This document shows, in pieces, positions 30,835-40,736 of a stretch of DNA of 64,000 nucleotides. The first letter of the stretch is position 1, and each line of letters begins with the position of its first letter. The stretch comes from an uncultured Buttiauxella sp. (GTDB lineage Bacteria > Pseudomonadota > Gammaproteobacteria > Enterobacterales > Enterobacteriaceae), in the NCBI GenBank assembly GCA_946480445.1, contig CAMLJN010000009.1:62001-126000 (forward strand). Direction: 5' to 3'. The notes beneath the pieces were generated by a model, which did not search any database, was not told where the DNA came from, and worked only from the letters and a program-made list of their open reading frames with translations. The translations under genes were made by a program, and so were the position numbers.

Positions 30835-32966
30835 TCGTAGTGGTCAGCAATTTGCTGCTGGAGCCGTGAGATCTCTGGCAGCATGGAAACCAGTAACCCT
30901 ATTTGCTGAAGCACCAGAGGTTCTTTTGAATCTGGGCAAGGCTCAATGTGCGTAATCCTTTCTGACAGTCCCTGAAGCGCTTGTTGAACCCGTGCTTCAT
31001 CAGCAGGTAAATGGTGCAGCGCATCATCAACGTAACAGACCGCATCATCGAGCAGCAGCAGAATTTCAGCATTACTGAGCTTTTCGCGGTGCGCGCCCAG
31101 CGCCGAAACATAGCTGTTAAACGTATGATTCAGACACAGCAGCCGAAAGGCCGTTTCCCTGGTCTGGGGCGTTACGCGCGGTTCAGACGACATGTTGGAC
31201 ACCACCGATGCCAGCTCTGCATCCCTGTTATGCGCATCGCGCCGGGCAATCCGGTACTCAAGGCGGTTATCACGGCCCTGATGATACTGCTCCAGAATGG
31301 CATCCAGATAGCGACAGTTAGCGTTAAACGCCCGCTCAACGACCAGATCAAGGCGGCGGAATTGCCAGTCTGGCCAGATAAAACTGACGGCGGCCCAGGC
31401 AATTGCACAGCCCAGCAGAGTATCAATAATGCGAGGGAGAGCGACTTCGAAACCTTCCCCAAGCAAATTGAAGCACAGCAGCACAAGCAGGGTAATAAAC
31501 ATGGTGGCATGCGCGTACTGTACGTTGCGAAAAGCAAAGAACAGCACGCCGGTAATCACAATGAGCAGCAGCTGCCCCTCCTGCGAGGGCACAAACCACA
31601 AAATAGGCAGGCCAATTGCCACCCCGACCAGGGTACCGATAATACGTAAGGCAAGTCGCCTGCGCGTTGCGCTGTAATTTGGCTGGCAGACAAAAAGGCT
31701 GGTCAACAAAATCCAGTATCCGTGTTGCAGGCCGGTGAACTGAATAAACGCGTAGCCTACACACAGTACCGCCGACATGCGAACCGCATGACGAAACAAG
31801 GCCGATTCAGGCGTCAGGTTCCGCTTAAGGCGCAGCCAGATATCCCCAAATCCTGTGAGTTTGTCATCCGCCAGGCGGCTTTCCAGTTCGTTTGCCGGCG
31901 CGGCCAGCGCCTGCTCAGATTCTATGGTGGCAAGCTGCGCATCAATGGCGCGCAGATTTGTGAGCAGATACCCCAGCGCCTTCATTTCACTGCCGGAATG
32001 GCCGTTCAGGTTGATACGTTCAATTGCCGCTTCAAGATGGGTAAAAGCACGTTCAAACGCCGGGTTATGTTGATACGGGACGCGCAACAGGATCGAACGC
32101 GAAAGCTGCTGGCACGCCCGTGATTGCAGGCTCATCAGACGTTGAAAGCGAAACATTATGTCACTGTGACGGAATTTTTCCCTCAGCGCCTGGTACTGAA
32201 TGTGTGAAGAACTGGCGCGTTCGTGAACATCCTGCGCCACAAAATAGTAGTGCAGCGTACGTCGGGTTCCGCGCTGTCCACGGTCACCACGTAAGCGGGT
32301 CAGCAGGGAGGCTTTTGTCTGGTTTAACGTGGTGACCAGCTGGCTGTTTGCCATGGCAAGTTCCAGCATCGGCGCCTGACTTTCCTCTTCGATATCAGGA
32401 TCGAACAGCGTGGCTTTTATGTCGAGGTAGTGTGCCAGGTGATCATAGCAGCGGGCCAGATTGTCCTGTAAGGGCCGTATCGGGAAGATAAGATGTCCGG
32501 CAAGGGTGAGCAGGTTGTACCACACGGCCCCTGCCAGCAGGTATAGCGGCTGTTGATACCAGTGCTCATACAGCGAAATGCCGAGCATTGTGTAAATGGC
32601 GATAAGCAGCGCGCCAAAGGCGATAGTGGCGTAACGTTGACCTAATCCACCAAGCAGAATAAATCCGCTGGTGGAAAGCGTCAGGCCAAGGGCGAACAGC
32701 CAGGGCCACGGGAACAGCAATTCGACGGAGGCGGAGGCGATAAAGAAGCTGACCAGCGTAATCAGCAGGTTACGCAGACGCCCGGTGAGTCGGTCATCTA
32801 AATCAGCCAGCGCCGCGGCGACCACGCCCAGCGTTAACGGAATGGTCAGTTTGACCTCGCCCAGCCACCAGGGCAGGCCGGTTGTGCCGGCCAGGGCAAT
32901 CAGAATGCGTAAATTATAAAGCCAGGCGCTGTTCCAGGTGTAGCGGCGCAGTAGGGGACTAAGCAT
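30831..32966 (-). CDS. yccS: FUSC-family inner membrane protein YccS
   Basis: Membrane protein of 711 aa (E. coli 717-720) in the FUSC/aromatic acid exporter-like family. Two blocks of membrane helices (about residues 15-155 and 385-505) flank a soluble helical domain, and a soluble C-terminal domain follows. E. coli YccS has no firmly known substrate. It follows yccF after 21 nt and is probably co-transcribed with it. Confidence 0.92.
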   Translation of the reverse strand: MLSPLLRRYTWNSAWLYNLRILIALAGTTGLPWWLGEVKLTIPLTLGVVAAALADLDDRLTGRLRNLLITLVSFFIASASVELLFPWPWLFALGLTLSTSGFILLGGLGQRYATIAFGALLIAIYTMLGISLYEHWYQQPLYLLAGAVWYNLLTLAGHLIFPIRPLQDNLARCYDHLAHYLDIKATLFDPDIEEESQAPMLELAMANSQLVTTLNQTKASLLTRLRGDRGQRGTRRTLHYYFVAQDVHERASSSHIQYQALREKFRHSDIMFRFQRLMSLQSRACQQLSRSILLRVPYQHNPAFERAFTHLEAAIERINLNGHSGSEMKALGYLLTNLRAIDAQLATIESEQALAAPANELESRLADDKLTGFGDIWLRLKRNLTPESALFRHAVRMSAVLCVGYAFIQFTGLQHGYWILLTSLFVCQPNYSATRRRLALRIIGTLVGVAIGLPILWFVPSQEGQLLLIVITGVLFFAFRNVQYAHATMFITLLVLLCFNLLGEGFEVALPRIIDTLLGCAIAWAAVSFIWPDWQFRRLDLVVERAFNANCRYLDAILEQYHQGRDNRLEYRIARRDAHNRDAELASVVSNMSSEPRVTPQTRETAFRLLCLNHTFNSYVSALGAHREKLSNAEILLLLDDAVCYVDDALHHLPADEARVQQALQGLSERITHIEPCPDSKEPLVLQQIGLLVSMLPEISRLQQQIADHYD

Positions 32967-32987
32967 TAGCTCGCACTATCCTTTGTG

Positions 32988-33434
32988 TTACTGGAAACGG
33001 CGCTGGGCATTGGCATTGCGTGCCGCCTGCGCGGTTTCAACGGAAACCACCCGACGACCAACCGGCCACAAAGCAATGGCGGCAATTTTAAAGTTCGCAA
33101 TGCCAACAGGAATGCCAATGATTGTGACACACTGCGCAATACCGGTGATGATGTGCATCACGCACAGCCACCAGCCGAAGAAAATCAGCCAGAAAATATT
33201 CAGTAAGGTGCCACCGGTGTTCATAAGAACATTTTTGCCCTGCGGGTTAAGTTCATCCACATGAATGGCTTCGTTGCCGTAAGGCACAAAGGACAGCCTG
33301 GTGATTTCCCAGCAGGAACGAGTCAACGGCAGCGTGAAAATAAGCACAATGCTGACGAGTGTGGCCAGCAGCCAGGAAAGCGTGGTCAGAAAACCACCCA
33401 GTACGAAGTTCAACACATTAAGGACTGTACGCAT
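32988..33434 (-). CDS. yccF: Inner membrane protein YccF
   Basis: Protein of 148 aa, as in E. coli, from MRTVLNVLNFVLGG. It has about four hydrophobic segments and two copies of a YccF-type repeat (WxITxLSFVPYGNE; GIPVGIANFKIAAIALWPVGR). The function is unknown. It is the first gene of the yccF-yccS unit. Confidence 0.92.
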   Translation of the reverse strand: MRTVLNVLNFVLGGFLTTLSWLLATLVSIVLIFTLPLTRSCWEITRLSFVPYGNEAIHVDELNPQGKNVLMNTGGTLLNIFWLIFFGWWLCVMHIITGIAQCVTIIGIPVGIANFKIAAIALWPVGRRVVSVETAQAARNANAQRRFQ

Positions 33435-33564
33435 AATCACTCTTGATCGGTAAATGTCATAGAATAAATAACCACAGCAATTGTAACGCGTTTTTACCCT
33501 GGAGCGTCATTCCTTCGGCGGGTAAACTTAGCGATAACTTCTTTAGCGGAGCAGAAACAGCGTA

Positions 33565-35619
33565 ATGGAACTCAAAGCGACATCCCTTGGCAAACATTTA
33601 GCTCAGCATCCCTACAACCGTGTGAAATTGCTTAGCGCAGGTGTGGAGGTAAAGGGCGATCGCCATGAGTACCTTATCCCGTTTAACCAGCTGGTGGCGA
33701 TCAATATCAAGCGCGGTCTGGTCTGGGGGGAGCTTGAGTTTGTTCTGCCCGACGACAAAGTTGTGCGCCTGCACGGGACGGAGTGGGGGGAAACCCAGCG
33801 TTTCTATCATCATCTTGATACGCTCTGGCAGGCATGGAGCACGGAGATGAGCGAAATCGCTGCTCAGGTGCTTTGCGAACAATACGAAGAAATTATGCGA
33901 CGAACCCGGGAGGAAAAGTGGTTCAGGCGTAGCGACATGGATGCTTTGCAGCAGAACGTCCGTGCGGCCTTTACGGCTTTACCTTTGCCGCAGGCAAGGC
34001 TTGAAGAGTTCGACAACTGTCGTGAGGCCTGGCTCAACTGCAAAGCCTGGCTTGAGCAGGGGGAACGTCTTCGCCACGACAGAAACGCGGCCTATACGGA
34101 TCGCATGCTTGAGAAATATGCAGCATTTTTCCAGCAGATTGAAAGCTCGCCGCTGAACCCTTCCCAGGCCCGTGCCGTCGTAAACGGAGAGGATGCCCTG
34201 CTGGTTCTTGCGGGGGCGGGAAGCGGCAAAACATCCGTGCTGGTTGCTCGCGCAGGCTGGTTATTGCAGCGAGGCGAAGCCACCGAAGATCAGATCCTGC
34301 TGCTGGCTTTTGGACGACAGGCGGCGCAGGAAATGGACCAGCGAATCGCCGAGCGTTTGCAAACGGAGGCCATCACCGCCCGCACTTTCCACGCGCTTGC
34401 ATTGCACATCATTCAGCAGGGGAGCCGGAAAGCGCCGCGCGTCAGCGAGCTGGAGTCGGATACCGCCGCACGGCATCAGCTGTTGATCGAAAGCTGGAGG
34501 CAGCAGTGCCGTGAGAAGAAGGCGCAGGCTAAGGGCTGGCGCGAATGGTTAAGCGAGGAGCTGGAATGGGACGTCCCCGAAGGCGAATACTGGCAGAATG
34601 AACGTCTGGCGAAACGCCTCGCCAGCAGGCTTGACCGCTGGTTGGGCTTAATCCGCATGCACGGTGGCTCTCAGGCAGAGATGATTGCCGGTTGTCCGGA
34701 CGAGCTACGCGATGTGTTTGCTAAACGGATCAAGCTGATGGCTCCCTTGTTGAAAAGCTGGAAAACCGCCCTGAAAGCAGAAGACGCGGTGGATTTTTCG
34801 GGCCTTATTCATCAGGCAATTAACGTACTTGAAAAAGGCCGTTTCATCAGCCCATGGAAGCATATTCTGGTGGATGAATTCCAGGATATTTCCCCGCAGC
34901 GAGCGGCGCTTCTGGCCGCGCTGCGTCGGCAAAACTCGCATACTTCTCTTTATGCGGTTGGCGATGACTGGCAGGCCATCTACCGCTTCAGCGGTGCTGA
35001 TATGGCGCTGACTACGGCTTTTACTCACCATTTTGGTGAAGGCGATCGCTGCGCCCTCGATATCACCTATCGCTTCAACGACCGAATCGGTGAGATTGCC
35101 AACAGCTTTATTCAGCAGAACCCCAGCCAGCTTGCGAAGCCTTTAAATAGTTTGTCAAAAGGTGACAAGAAATCGGTCACGTTACTGGCTGACGATCGGC
35201 TGGAACACCTGCTTGATAAACTTAGCGGCTATGCCCGGCCGGAAGAGAGAATTCTCGTTCTGGCCCGTTACCATCACCTGCGTCCAGCCATTCTGGAAAA
35301 GGCGGCTACCCGCTGGCCGAAGCTCAATATAGATTTTATGACGATCCATGCCAGTAAGGGACAGCAGGCGGATTACGTCATTATCCTGGGGTTGCAGCAG
35401 GGCAAGGATGGTTTTCCTGCTCCGGCGCGGGAGTCGGTGATGGAGCAGGCGCTGCTTCCGCAGCCGGAAGAGTATCCGGATGCGGAAGAACGCAGGTTGC
35501 TGTATGTCGCGATGACGCGAGCGCGGCATCGCGTCTGGCTGCTCTTCAATAAGCAACAGCCGTCAGGTTTTGTTGAAGGGTTAAAACGCCTTGGCGTACC
35601 GACGGCCAACCGCCCTTAG
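33565..35619 (+). CDS. helD: DNA helicase IV
   Basis: UvrD-like superfamily 1A 3'-5' helicase, 684 aa, identical in length to E. coli HelD. Walker A AGAGSGKTSVL is near residue 218, Walker B/motif II VDEFQDISPQ near 432, motif III GDDWQAIYRFSGAD, motif V FMTIHASKGQQADYVI and motif VI RRLLYVAMTRARHRV. The N-terminal 200 residues are the HelD-specific region. It is divergent from yccF and ends 4 nt from convergent mgsA. Confidence 0.96.
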   Translation: MELKATSLGKHLAQHPYNRVKLLSAGVEVKGDRHEYLIPFNQLVAINIKRGLVWGELEFVLPDDKVVRLHGTEWGETQRFYHHLDTLWQAWSTEMSEIAAQVLCEQYEEIMRRTREEKWFRRSDMDALQQNVRAAFTALPLPQARLEEFDNCREAWLNCKAWLEQGERLRHDRNAAYTDRMLEKYAAFFQQIESSPLNPSQARAVVNGEDALLVLAGAGSGKTSVLVARAGWLLQRGEATEDQILLLAFGRQAAQEMDQRIAERLQTEAITARTFHALALHIIQQGSRKAPRVSELESDTAARHQLLIESWRQQCREKKAQAKGWREWLSEELEWDVPEGEYWQNERLAKRLASRLDRWLGLIRMHGGSQAEMIAGCPDELRDVFAKRIKLMAPLLKSWKTALKAEDAVDFSGLIHQAINVLEKGRFISPWKHILVDEFQDISPQRAALLAALRRQNSHTSLYAVGDDWQAIYRFSGADMALTTAFTHHFGEGDRCALDITYRFNDRIGEIANSFIQQNPSQLAKPLNSLSKGDKKSVTLLADDRLEHLLDKLSGYARPEERILVLARYHHLRPAILEKAATRWPKLNIDFMTIHASKGQQADYVIILGLQQGKDGFPAPARESVMEQALLPQPEEYPDAEERRLLYVAMTRARHRVWLLFNKQQPSGFVEGLKRLGVPTANRP

Positions 35620-35623
35620 ACCG

Positions 35624-36082
35624 CTATTTCAGGCGTTCTGAAAGGTAACGTTGATAATCCGGAATAAGAATTTCCACGTCCTGGCTGAAGCCCGGAGACT
35701 GAATGAGAAAATCAGCGGTGGAGAGGTTGGTGGCCACCGGAATATTCCACACGGTGGCCAGCCGCAGAAGGGCTTTTACATCCGGATCATGAGGCACGGC
35801 GTTAAGCGGGTCCCAGAAGAAAATCAGCACGTCAATTTTGCCTTCGGAAATCAGGGCGCCAACCTGTTGGTCGCCGCCCATTGGGCCGCTCAGCATGGCA
35901 TTGACCTGCAGACCGCTGGCGCGCTGAATCAGATTGCCCGTTGTGCCGGTGGCATATAAAACATGTTTCGCAAGCGAAGACTGATGACGCTCCACCCATT
36001 TTAAAAGCGCTTCTTTACAGTGATCGTGTGCTACCAGCGCAATGTGCTTTTTAGCCGCCAGGCTGCGAGTGGTTAATTCCAT
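35624..36082 (-). CDS. mgsA: Methylglyoxal synthase
   Basis: Converts dihydroxyacetone phosphate to methylglyoxal and phosphate, relieving sugar-phosphate build-up. The product is 152 aa as in E. coli. The catalytic Asp71 is in GPMGGDQQ, the phosphate-binding segment is ATGTTGNLI, and the late His is in VPHDPDV. gloC, in the same window, acts on the glutathione route for its product. Confidence 0.97.
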   Translation of the reverse strand: MELTTRSLAAKKHIALVAHDHCKEALLKWVERHQSSLAKHVLYATGTTGNLIQRASGLQVNAMLSGPMGGDQQVGALISEGKIDVLIFFWDPLNAVPHDPDVKALLRLATVWNIPVATNLSTADFLIQSPGFSQDVEILIPDYQRYLSERLK

Positions 36083-36178
36083 GGGAAAATCCTGAGTGAT
36101 TTACGTTGGCTACAGCTTACTGGAAGCCGCTGATCCTGCAAGAGAAGGGGATCAAAAATACGCGCCACAGGCGAAGAA

Positions 36179-36844
36179 TTAAGGAGAAGGATGCTCTTTA
36201 GCCCACAGCAAAAAGCGTTCACGAGTGGGTTTATCGGCCTGCATAAACCAGTATTTAAGCCGCTGTTCTGTCAGGGTATCGGAGGGGCGAGCAGGAGAGT
36301 CGAGTTCGGAGGTTCTGGAAAGCAGCGTGCTGTCATCCGCCATCACCACGGCGAACTGCGGCATGGAAGCAACCTTTTCCGCTTTATTGTAACGCCGGGT
36401 GGCAACTTCATAGTCGGTGCTCTGCGCTGGCGTTTTCCCTGCCAGGACATCCATTTTCATGGGGATGGCGACGGCGCTGCCGTCAAGCAGCTGTAGTCGG
36501 GGCGCGTTGTCAAAAGTTTCGCTATCTTTTTCATTCTCAAGACGCGGCAGGCTGAAATTTACCTGGCTGATTTCTTTGGTATCAAAGCTCACCACCAGAG
36601 GGGCAGAGAGATAAAGGCGCTGTTCTCGCCCGTTTGTCCGTACGTTTTTTTCAATCCGAAACACCAGCTGATGCGGACCGTTATCCAGTTCGATGCCATC
36701 GGCACCTTTTAATAAAAAGCTGGAAACCTTCTTTCCGTCCAGCACCAGTAATTCTACATCCGTTGCAAGGCGTAAGGTGGTGGCCCATCCGCAACAAGGC
36801 AACAACAGGGTGCACCCCAGGGTGAGATAAAGCCCGATTTTCAT
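36179..36844 (-). CDS. yccT: DUF2057 periplasmic protein YccT (CsgI)
   Basis: Secreted protein of 221 aa (E. coli 220) with a cleavable signal ([21 protein letters not shown], then [10 protein letters not shown]). In E. coli it has been reported to inhibit extracellular CsgA (curli) assembly. The start at CAT 36842-36844 is chosen because the signal begins there; an upstream in-frame Met would add eight polar residues. It is divergent from yccU. Confidence 0.88.
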   Translation of the reverse strand: MKIGLYLTLGCTLLLPCCGWATTLRLATDVELLVLDGKKVSSFLLKGADGIELDNGPHQLVFRIEKNVRTNGREQRLYLSAPLVVSFDTKEISQVNFSLPRLENEKDSETFDNAPRLQLLDGSAVAIPMKMDVLAGKTPAQSTDYEVATRRYNKAEKVASMPQFAVVMADDSTLLSRTSELDSPARPSDTLTEQRLKYWFMQADKPTRERFLLWAKEHPSP

Positions 36845-37031
36845 TCTGTCCTCCCTCGCCAGGCTCACCGGCGTCTGCCATTGCCGAATGTATCAAAATT
36901 TTTCACAATACCGACTCATTAACATATAGACATATTCTGGCGTTTTGCTCTCCGCCATCCGTATGGGAAAGATGGTGAGGCAGTAATGTTTGTCATACAC
37001 TTTTGGTGACTTCATCAAGGCGGAGAGCGTC

Positions 37032-37445
37032 ATGGCACAGACAGATATTGAAAGTATTTTGAAAAATACTCATACCATCGCCCTGGTGGGCGCCAGCGAT
37101 AAGCCCGACCGTCCCAGCTATCGGGTGATGGCCTATCTGTTAGATCAGGGCTACGAGGTCATTCCCGTTTCGCCCAAGGTGGCGGGGAAAACGCTGCTCG
37201 GGCAACAGGGCTATGGCAGCCTCGCCGAGATACCGAAACAGGTCGATATGGTGGACGTATTCCGCAATTCTGAAGCCGCCTGGGAGGTTGCGAAAGAAGC
37301 GATTGCTATCGGCGCGAAAACGCTCTGGATGCAGCTTGGCGTGATTAATGAGCAGGCTGCGGTGCTGGCACAGGATGCCGGGCTAAACGTGGTGATGGAT
37401 CGCTGTCCGGCAATTGAGATCCCGCGGCTGGGGCTGGCCAAATAA
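37032..37445 (+). CDS. yccU: CoA-binding protein YccU
   Basis: A single CoA-binding (Rossmann-like) domain of 137 aa, the E. coli length, from ATG 37032 preceded by GGAGAG. Motifs [17 protein letters not shown] and IPVSPK are the nucleotide-binding parts, and [11 protein letters not shown] follows. The biological role is not established. Confidence 0.92.
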   Translation: MAQTDIESILKNTHTIALVGASDKPDRPSYRVMAYLLDQGYEVIPVSPKVAGKTLLGQQGYGSLAEIPKQVDMVDVFRNSEAAWEVAKEAIAIGAKTLWMQLGVINEQAAVLAQDAGLNVVMDRCPAIEIPRLGLAK

Positions 37446-37449
37446 GAAA

Positions 37450-37471
37450 AACCCCGCGCGGCGGGGTTTTT
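37450..37471. terminator. Bidirectional terminator between yccU and hspQ
   Basis: AACCCCGC/GCGGGGTT with loop GCG, flanked by A and T runs on each side, between convergent genes. Confidence 0.85.
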
Positions 37472-37472
37472 A

Positions 37473-37790
37473 TCAGTTACGCAGGCGAGGTGCCTGAAGC
37501 TGTTGCCGTATCGACGCGGCCAGTTCATCCATTGAGGGCTGCTCGGGATGTTCTTGCTGCGCTTCCCAGCTCAGCTGGGCTTCAGCCAGATAGGTATGCA
37601 CCGCCTGGCCATCATCGTCTTCCATAACCACATGATACCAGGGCGCAGTACGCAGGGCGTCGTTATCAGCCAGTTCATCATCCGTTGGCTCATCAAGGGA
37701 ATACTCGGGATCGATATCCACCACAACCCCTAAATATCCCAGCAACGAATGGCGTACCTGCTGACCAATTCCGAATTTGCTGGCAATCAT
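37473..37790 (-). CDS. hspQ: Heat-shock protein HspQ
   Basis: Small protein of 105 aa, as in E. coli, that binds hemimethylated oriC DNA in vitro and acts as a Lon substrate and activator. The start [14 protein letters not shown] (CAT 37788-37790) has GGGAGGTG just upstream, ruling out the longer in-frame start. A YccV-like beta-barrel core ([12 protein letters not shown]) and a Gln/Arg-rich tail ending RLRN are visible. Confidence 0.94.
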   Translation of the reverse strand: MIASKFGIGQQVRHSLLGYLGVVVDIDPEYSLDEPTDDELADNDALRTAPWYHVVMEDDDGQAVHTYLAEAQLSWEAQQEHPEQPSMDELAASIRQQLQAPRLRN

Positions 37791-37853
37791 CGTCACCTCC
37801 CAGGGAAAGATTACTCTGCATAACAATATGCGGGTAACTTTCCTGTTTTCAAG

Positions 37854-39044
37854 CTACATGATGCGACAGGCAAACCCCTTCAGATACAGACCTTCCGGAT
37901 AGGTTGCAATCACCGGATGATCGGCCGCCTGACGGAACTGCTCTATAAATTGTACATCACGCCCGGCATCTACGGCGGCGTCGGCAATAATTTTCTGGAA
38001 TAAATCTGTGGTCATCAGCCCGGAGCAGGAGAAGGTCAGCAAAATGCCGCCCGGGTTTAACAGCTGGATGGCTAACATATTGATATCTTTATAGCCGCGG
38101 CAGGCACCCATCAGCTGATTTTTGTTTTCCACAAACTTAGGCGGATCCATCACGATCACATCGAATTTCTCGCCTTGATCGCGGTATTTACGCAGCAGCT
38201 TGAAAACGTCGTCACGCAGGAACTCAGCTTTACTCAGATCGAGTTTGGTAAGCTCGACGTTTTGTTTTGCCACATCCAGAGCATCCTGTGAGGTATCGAC
38301 GCTCACCACCTGGCTACACCCGCCCATCAGCGCCGAAACGGCAAAGCCGCCGGTGTAAGAGAAGCAGTTCAGCACGCGCTTGTCTTTTACGTACTGGCGA
38401 GTAGCAAAGCGGCTGTCGCGCTGATCCAGGTAATAACCGGTTTTGTGACCGCCTTTAATATCCACCAGCAGCTTCATGCCGTGCTCTTCAATGGGCAGCA
38501 GATCGGGCGGCAGTTCGCCGCTTACCGGACCCTGCGTCAGCTCCATACCTTCTTTTTTACGAACCGCAACGTCTGAACGGTCATAGATGGCGCATTCCGG
38601 GTACAAATTTTGTAGCGCTGCTACCAGCGTCGGACGCTGATATTCGGCGCCGGCAGAAAGCAGCTGCAGAACAAGGAAATTACCGAAGCGATCGATGGTC
38701 ACCCCGGGCAGCCCGTCAGATTCACCGGCAATCAGCCGGTAGCTATCCAGCCCGTCGCGCTCAGCGAGCCATTCACGCCACTGCTGGGCCTGTTCTAAGC
38801 GGCGAGTAAAGAAGGCGATGTCGATGCTTTCATCGGCGTCAAATGTCCAGACGCGAGCACGGATTTGAGAGGTCGGGGAGAAGGCCCCGCGAGCTAACCA
38901 CTTGCCCTGGCTGTCTACGATATCAATGGTTTCACCGAGACTGGCTTTTCCTTCCATGCGTGCTACGGCACCAGAAAACACCCACGGATGACGGCGTAAT
39001 AAAGATTTTTCACGCCCTTTGGTTAACACTAAACGTATGCTCAT
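37854..39044 (-). CDS. rlmI: 23S rRNA m5C1962 methyltransferase RlmI
   Basis: SAM-dependent methyltransferase for C1962 of 23S rRNA, 396 aa as in E. coli. An N-terminal PUA domain ([23 protein letters not shown] onward, to about residue 75) precedes an EEHGM strand and the Rossmann domain with [14 protein letters not shown], the catalytic motif MDPPKF and LTFSCSG with the catalytic cysteine. It is divergent from yccX. Confidence 0.95.
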   Translation of the reverse strand: MSIRLVLTKGREKSLLRRHPWVFSGAVARMEGKASLGETIDIVDSQGKWLARGAFSPTSQIRARVWTFDADESIDIAFFTRRLEQAQQWREWLAERDGLDSYRLIAGESDGLPGVTIDRFGNFLVLQLLSAGAEYQRPTLVAALQNLYPECAIYDRSDVAVRKKEGMELTQGPVSGELPPDLLPIEEHGMKLLVDIKGGHKTGYYLDQRDSRFATRQYVKDKRVLNCFSYTGGFAVSALMGGCSQVVSVDTSQDALDVAKQNVELTKLDLSKAEFLRDDVFKLLRKYRDQGEKFDVIVMDPPKFVENKNQLMGACRGYKDINMLAIQLLNPGGILLTFSCSGLMTTDLFQKIIADAAVDAGRDVQFIEQFRQAADHPVIATYPEGLYLKGFACRIM

Positions 39045-39134
39045 ATTTTGCTATGCTGTTTTGCTAAGAATTGGGCGTCATTTTCCGGGTTCGCTTGGGG
39101 AAATGCAACGCAAGAACCCCAAACGGAGGAAGTT

Positions 39135-39416
39135 ATGGCATCAGTTTGCATGCTCGCCTGGGTCCACGGTCGGGTTCAGGGGGTGGGTTTTCGCTACAGC
39201 ACGCAGCGCGAGGCTCTCAATCTGGGTATCAAAGGTTATGTGCGCAACATGGACGACGGGAGCGTGGAGGTGCTGGCCTGCGGTGAATCACAGCAGGTTG
39301 AACAGCTTGTTGCATGGTTAAAAGCAGGCGGGCCACGTACTGCCAGGGTGGAGAAAGTGCTCACCGAGCCTCATTACCCTGACAAAGAGTGGACTACTTT
39401 TCGCATCCGCTATTAA
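39135..39416 (+). CDS. yccX: Acylphosphatase
   Basis: Hydrolyses acyl phosphates such as acetyl phosphate. The product is 93 aa from ATG 39135 (GGAGGAAG 4 nt upstream); E. coli has 92. The phosphate loop GRVQGVGFR (residues 12-20, catalytic Arg20) and Asn38 in [12 protein letters not shown] are intact. The stop overlaps that of tusE by 4 nt. Confidence 0.95.
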   Translation: MASVCMLAWVHGRVQGVGFRYSTQREALNLGIKGYVRNMDDGSVEVLACGESQQVEQLVAWLKAGGPRTARVEKVLTEPHYPDKEWTTFRIRY

Positions 39417-39742
39417 ATGCACTTCACCGGTTTAGGCAGGCCTGCGATCTTCGTGGCCTGCTTAGCGGGGCCTTTTGGGAACAGGCGATACAGATAGCGG
39501 CTATTACCTTTTTCTTCTCCAAACTTATTGGCCATCGCCTTCACCAGCATCCGAATGGCGGGCGAGGTATTAAATTCCAGATAGAACTCGCGCACGAAAC
39601 GCACGACTTCCCAATGCTCAGTGGCAAGCACAATGCCTTCTTTTTCGGCAATCACCTCTGCCAGAGGCTCGCTCCATTCTGCGCTGTTTTTCAGATACCC
39701 GTCGGCATCCGTCTCAATTTCTTTTCCTGCAAACGTCAACAT
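39413..39742 (-). CDS. tusE: Sulfur relay protein TusE
   Basis: Accepts sulfur from TusBCD and passes it to MnmA for 2-thiouridine at U34 of tRNAs. The product is 109 aa as in E. coli, with the essential Cys108 as the second-last residue (PVKCI). It belongs to the DsrC family. Confidence 0.95.
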   Translation of the reverse strand: MLTFAGKEIETDADGYLKNSAEWSEPLAEVIAEKEGIVLATEHWEVVRFVREFYLEFNTSPAIRMLVKAMANKFGEEKGNSRYLYRLFPKGPAKQATKIAGLPKPVKCI

Positions 39743-39800
39743 AGTTATCCGCGTTCTTAAATTAACCGACCGCAGTGTAACAAATTTGCGGCAGCAGAAA

Positions 39801-39826
39801 AAACAAAGCCCCGCGTATGCGGGGCT
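39801..39826 (-). terminator. yccA terminator
   Basis: AGCCCCGC/GCGGGGCT with loop GTAT; the minus strand continues TTTGTTTTTT. Confidence 0.8.
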
Positions 39827-39850
39827 GAAGGTTAACTCTGTGTCGTGCAG

Positions 39851-40510
39851 TTAGTCGCGGCTTGCGAAGCCCAGAATGCTCAGCAGGCTGATAAAGATGT
39901 TGTACAGAGAAACGTACAGGCTCACGGTAGCACGAATATAGTTTGTCTCACCGCCGCGAATAATGTTGCTGGTTTCAAACAAGATTGCGCCCGAGGAGAT
40001 CAGGATAAAGACCGCGCTGATCGCCAGGTGCAACGCCGGGAGCTGCAGGAAAATATTCGCCACCATGCCAATCAGCACCACGACGACGCCAGCCATTAAC
40101 ATCCCGCCCAGGAAAGACATGTCTTTACGGGTGGTCAGCACATAGGCAGAACAGCAGAAGAACACCAGTGCCGTGCCGCCCAACGCCATTCCAATCACAT
40201 CGCCCATTCCGGCAGAAAGGTATGCGTTAAGGATAGGCCCAAGGATATAGCCCAGGAAGCCGGTAAAAGCGAAAGCAGCAATAATACCGGTAGGTTTATT
40301 GGCCAGACGATAGGTCAGGAACATCAGGCCATACATGCCGACCAGGGTCAGAATCAGCCCCGGTGAAGGCAGCATCAGCACGGTGCTTGCGGTTGCCACT
40401 AAGGCAGAAAAGGCCAGCGTCAGGCTGAGCAGGAAATAGGTATTCCGGAGCACCTTATGGGTACTTAGCAGTGACGAACGGTCACGCGAGGAAGTAATTA
40501 TGCGATCCAT
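39851..40510 (-). CDS. yccA: BAX inhibitor-1-like FtsH modulator YccA
   Basis: Seven-segment inner membrane protein of 219 aa, as in E. coli, of the TMBIM/BI-1 family. In E. coli it is a slow FtsH substrate that can inhibit FtsH, for example protecting jammed SecY. The cytoplasmic N-terminus ([19 protein letters not shown]) is the part FtsH starts on, and the C-terminus ends ILGFASRD. It is a known Cpx target in E. coli. Confidence 0.94.
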   Translation of the reverse strand: MDRIITSSRDRSSLLSTHKVLRNTYFLLSLTLAFSALVATASTVLMLPSPGLILTLVGMYGLMFLTYRLANKPTGIIAAFAFTGFLGYILGPILNAYLSAGMGDVIGMALGGTALVFFCCSAYVLTTRKDMSFLGGMLMAGVVVVLIGMVANIFLQLPALHLAISAVFILISSGAILFETSNIIRGGETNYIRATVSLYVSLYNIFISLLSILGFASRD

Positions 40511-40736
40511 TTCGAAACTCTCTCTAATAAGCAGGTGTAATGATGACCGAGAATAAAGGGCACCTTTATAGCATGGAAGGCTTTTTACCCATCTTTACCT
40601 ATGAATTTCAAAAAAATCGTTCAGATTTTATTCCAGATGACTCACTTATAGGGTGCTGAAAATATTGCCTTATGCCGTTTTGATGTCTATGAGTGATAAC
40701 CGTACCGTCATCAATAAATCCGGGAAGGTGTGGGTA